Shown here one piece after another: positions 62,114-64,000 of a DNA stretch of 64,000 nt; positions within the stretch are counted from its first letter, which is position 1, and every line of letters begins with the position of its first letter. This DNA comes from Daucus carota subsp. sativus (lineage: Eukaryota > Streptophyta > Magnoliopsida > Apiales > Apiaceae). The position numbers were made by a program, and so were the translations under genes. Below the pieces are notes generated by a model. The model had not been told where the DNA came from and made no database searches. It worked only from the letters and a program-made list of their open reading frames with translations. Where the stretch lies: contig NC_030389.2 of NCBI RefSeq assembly GCF_001625215.2, positions 30,431,454-30,495,453 on the forward strand, read 5' to 3'.

Positions 62114-62116
<3 letters not shown>
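61632..62116. other. Intergenic region with TTGCAAC repeats
   Basis: There is no gene. Positions 61,980-62,050 have several TTGCAACCTC/TTGCAACTTC copies around a GC-rich GGCGGCGCCAGCCG palindrome-like core. The open frame across it (ATFATSFATTGG) follows the repeat and is not a protein. Confidence 0.45.
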
Positions 62117-62117
<1 letters not shown>

Positions 62118-62176
<59 letters not shown>

Positions 62177-62180
62177 ATAG
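62118..62180. repeat. (TA)n microsatellite
   Basis: A TA tract of about 60 bp that flanks the MITE beginning at 62,181. Its counterparts at 62,543-62,560 and 63,259-63,302 separate the next elements. Confidence 0.9.
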
Positions 62181-62542
62181 GCACTTGCTCAAATGAGAAC
62201 TTTCTTAAAATGAGAACCGTGAGAACTTTCTTAATTTATCAAAATCTCATTCATTTGAAGGGCCCCGCCAGGGGCACCTTCACAAAAAATGCATATCATT
62301 AAGGTCTCCACCTAGCTAGCCGAAAAAAAAATAAAAAAAAAATTTAAAAAAAATCACTGATGACGTGGCAGTGGACTTTTTTTTTGAATTTTTTTTTTTT
62401 GACTAGCTAGGAAGAGACTAGTTTTATATACATTTTTTATATTGGGTACCCACTAGTTTGATGTTTAGATTAGCCAAAATATGATAAATTAAGGAAGTTC
62501 TCACGGTTCTCATTTTAAGAAGTTCTCACTGGAGTAACCCTC
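62181..62542. mobile_element. TIR MITE of about 362 bp in (TA)n
   Basis: Inverted repeats of about 60 bp share TGAGAACCGTGAGAACTT and TTAATTTATC in both arms (62,181-62,240 and 62,483-62,542). It is flanked by TA tracts, so the duplication length cannot be read. Internal sequence includes AAGGGCCCCGCCAGGGG and an A-run/T-run pair (about 62,325-62,400). Probably Mutator-type. Confidence 0.85.
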
Positions 62543-62560
62543 TATATATATATATATATA

Positions 62561-63256
62561 GAGTTTTACTCCAATAGAAACCTTCTTATCCTAAAAACTA
62601 AAAACCAATCTGAAATATCACTAAATCCTAAAGCAGATACCACTAGATTTTTAAACAACCCTATCTCCACCTCCATCTTCACCAAAACCACCTCCATCTT
62701 CACCAACCCACCTCCACTACCACCACCTCCGTCGTCGCCTCCTTCATAACCACTACCACCTCTATGCCGCCCGCTCCCTCCATAACCACCACCTCCATCT
62801 CCACCTCCACCTCCACCTCCACCTCCATTATTTCTCTAACAACACAACCTCCACACCTCCATCTTCACCATCCCCATCTTAATCGCTACTTCAACCTCCT
62901 TCAACCATGTTCATACTTCTTTCTCCACTCGACTCAACTTCAAACGCGGAGCCGCCACTAATCCGGCAACGCTCCAACCCCCACTTCAAGCCGCTCAAAC
63001 CTCCGCTACAATCATCCTTCCTCCATCTTCACCTTCACCTCCACCATCTCCACCACTATCACCACCATCTGAATTGAAAACATGAACAGATCTAGAGATT
63101 TTAAGCTGGAACATATCTGGATATTAAATTTTCACTAATTCCTGCAACACATATCACTAAATCCTAAAGAGAATATCACTAAATTGTACTGAGAATATCA
63201 CTAACTTGTATTGGTTTCTAGTTTTTATTTTAAAATTGGTTTCTATTTGATCATTA

Positions 63257-63258
<2 letters not shown>
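62561..63258. mobile_element. Non-autonomous MULE-like element related to the 11.3-kb MULE
   Basis: A 698-bp element in (TA)n. The left end has CCAATAGAAACC and the right end, read inward, has CAAATAGAAACCAATTTTAA, which matches the left TIR of the 11.3-kb MULE (12,811-12,850). It also carries several ATATCACTAAA-type motifs (62,610 and 63,150-63,215), as in the large element. Positions 62,640-63,065 are CCACCT-rich. On the minus strand this reads as a Gly-rich stretch that may be a captured exon, but it could be simple repeat. Confidence 0.78.
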
Positions 63259-63302
<44 letters not shown>

Positions 63303-63306
<4 letters not shown>

Positions 63307-63903
63307 GGAAGATCCTAAGAAAACCCAGCTTATCAAGAAAACTGAGGAACCCGTCTATCTACCGTTGATCTTATAATCATTATCTAATCAGTAATTTATA
63401 AAAATAGCAATGAAATCTAGTTAATAAAGGGTAGTTTAGGAATACAGAATTTCACATAATCAATCAGAGATTGATTCCATATTTAGATAGATTTTCTATT
63501 TTTGTTAATAATTTCTATCTTCAATCAGACATATACAGACATATAGACGTAATAAGAACAGCACGTTACATCCTTACGAACAACTTTTTAATAGCTTCAG
63601 TTACAAGCATAACAGCCATGGAAGATGAACAACTTGACGTCACTCAAGGTTAGTAATATTGATAGTATAATTTGTAGAATTCGCTTCGGAATAGAAGATC
63701 AGCAGAAGAAATACACAGTATGATCATTTTAAAAAACGGCATAAAAAGGTTTTTTTCACTTTTCTCTATCGATTTTATACAGGTATGGATAGTAGCAGTG
63801 AAACCAATTATCAACAAGCAAAAGTAATTATCAAGAACATTCCCACATGTGTAGTTGAGAAGAAACCGGCTTTGAATCAGAAATTCAAAGATTTACAAGC
63901 GGC
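63303..63903 (+). mobile_element. Truncated FAR1-like MULE start
   Basis: A terminus-like start (AGGGGGAAGATCCTAAGAAA) right after a TA tract. A short first exon 63,619-63,651 (MEDEQLDVTQG, then GT) is followed by an intron and a second exon from 63,783 (MDSSSETNYQQ, then KPALNQKFKDLQAA). The layout mirrors the intact transposase gene at 13,262 (short first exon ending in Gln-Gly, then a Ser-rich segment before the FAR1 domain). At 63,904 it breaks into the 97-bp F-box leader repeat, just where the FAR1 domain should begin. The second exon assignment is tentative. Confidence 0.5.
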
Positions 63904-64000
63904 TTCTTCTGCGATGGAGAACCCATGAATGAAATGCAAGTCGATTTTATTTTTCAGCTTCTTTTTGACGCTTCAGAAGTCCTCAGCTTCTTTTTGAAGC
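63904..64000 (+). repeat. 97-bp exact direct repeat, copy 2
   Basis: This is the partner of 61,509-61,605, reaching the window edge. On the minus strand it would start MGSPSQK and then leave the F-box sequence (next codons Pro-Leu), so the F-box frame is not continued. Confidence 0.95.

Overview
This is nuclear DNA of a flowering plant, most likely a eudicot. The evidence is AT-rich sequence, genes with many short GT-AG introns, plant-only families (CYP716A P450, G-type lectin receptor kinase, type-B response regulator, FAR1-type transposase, F-box/LRR) and many plant MITEs in (TA)n tracts. The genes suggest an asterid, possibly Apiaceae, but that is a guess. No LTR retrotransposon, tRNA, rRNA or prokaryotic feature was seen.

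Layout. (1) About 1-43.6 kb is a decayed array of about five direct copies of a composite repeat. Each copy has a non-coding leader, exon-like pieces of a TOPLESS-type co-repressor, a LEUNIG-type exon, and pieces of a PRMT6-like gene or its 3' flank. Each copy also holds a different middle segment: a type-B response regulator missing its first exon (copy 0), an unknown acidic fragment (copies 1 and 3), a PI4K-gamma ubiquitin-like exon (copy 2), or an F-box gene fragment (copy 4). Because the copies align, they act as empty sites that place several transposon insertions to the base: three hAT elements with 8-bp target duplications, one Stowaway-like MITE, and one large MULE.

(2) 12,811-24,071 is an 11.3-kb, apparently complete Mutator-like element inserted in a (TA)n tract of copy 1. 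It has two convergent genes, both open across all predicted exons: a 777-aa FAR1/MULE/SWIM transposase (5 exons, + strand) and a 1053-aa protein ending in a ULP1/C48 SUMO-protease-like domain with its catalytic residues in place (13 exons, - strand). This is the most notable system in the window. A short element at 62.6-63.3 kb has related ends and the same interspersed ATATCACTAAA motif, so it may be mobilised by this one.

(3) 43.7-48.7 kb is a 12-exon PRMT6-like gene (- strand) with an unusual double-E loop. A deleted pseudogene copy lies at 9.0-10.65 kb. (4) 49.6-52.5 kb is an intact CYP716A P450 (probable triterpene oxidase) beside a dead relative. (5) 54.4-56.8 kb is an intronless G-type lectin receptor kinase with a small out-of-frame patch in its kinase domain. 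(6) 58.9-61.5 kb is a 3-exon F-box/LRR gene with a coiled-coil tail. (7) 61.6-64 kb is a pile of small TIR elements in (TA)n. It ends in a truncated FAR1-like element joined to a 97-bp exact repeat of the F-box start region.

The ordinary genes (PRMT6, CYP716A, lectin kinase, F-box) show no shared pathway. Their proximity looks like normal plant gene spacing broken up by transposons.
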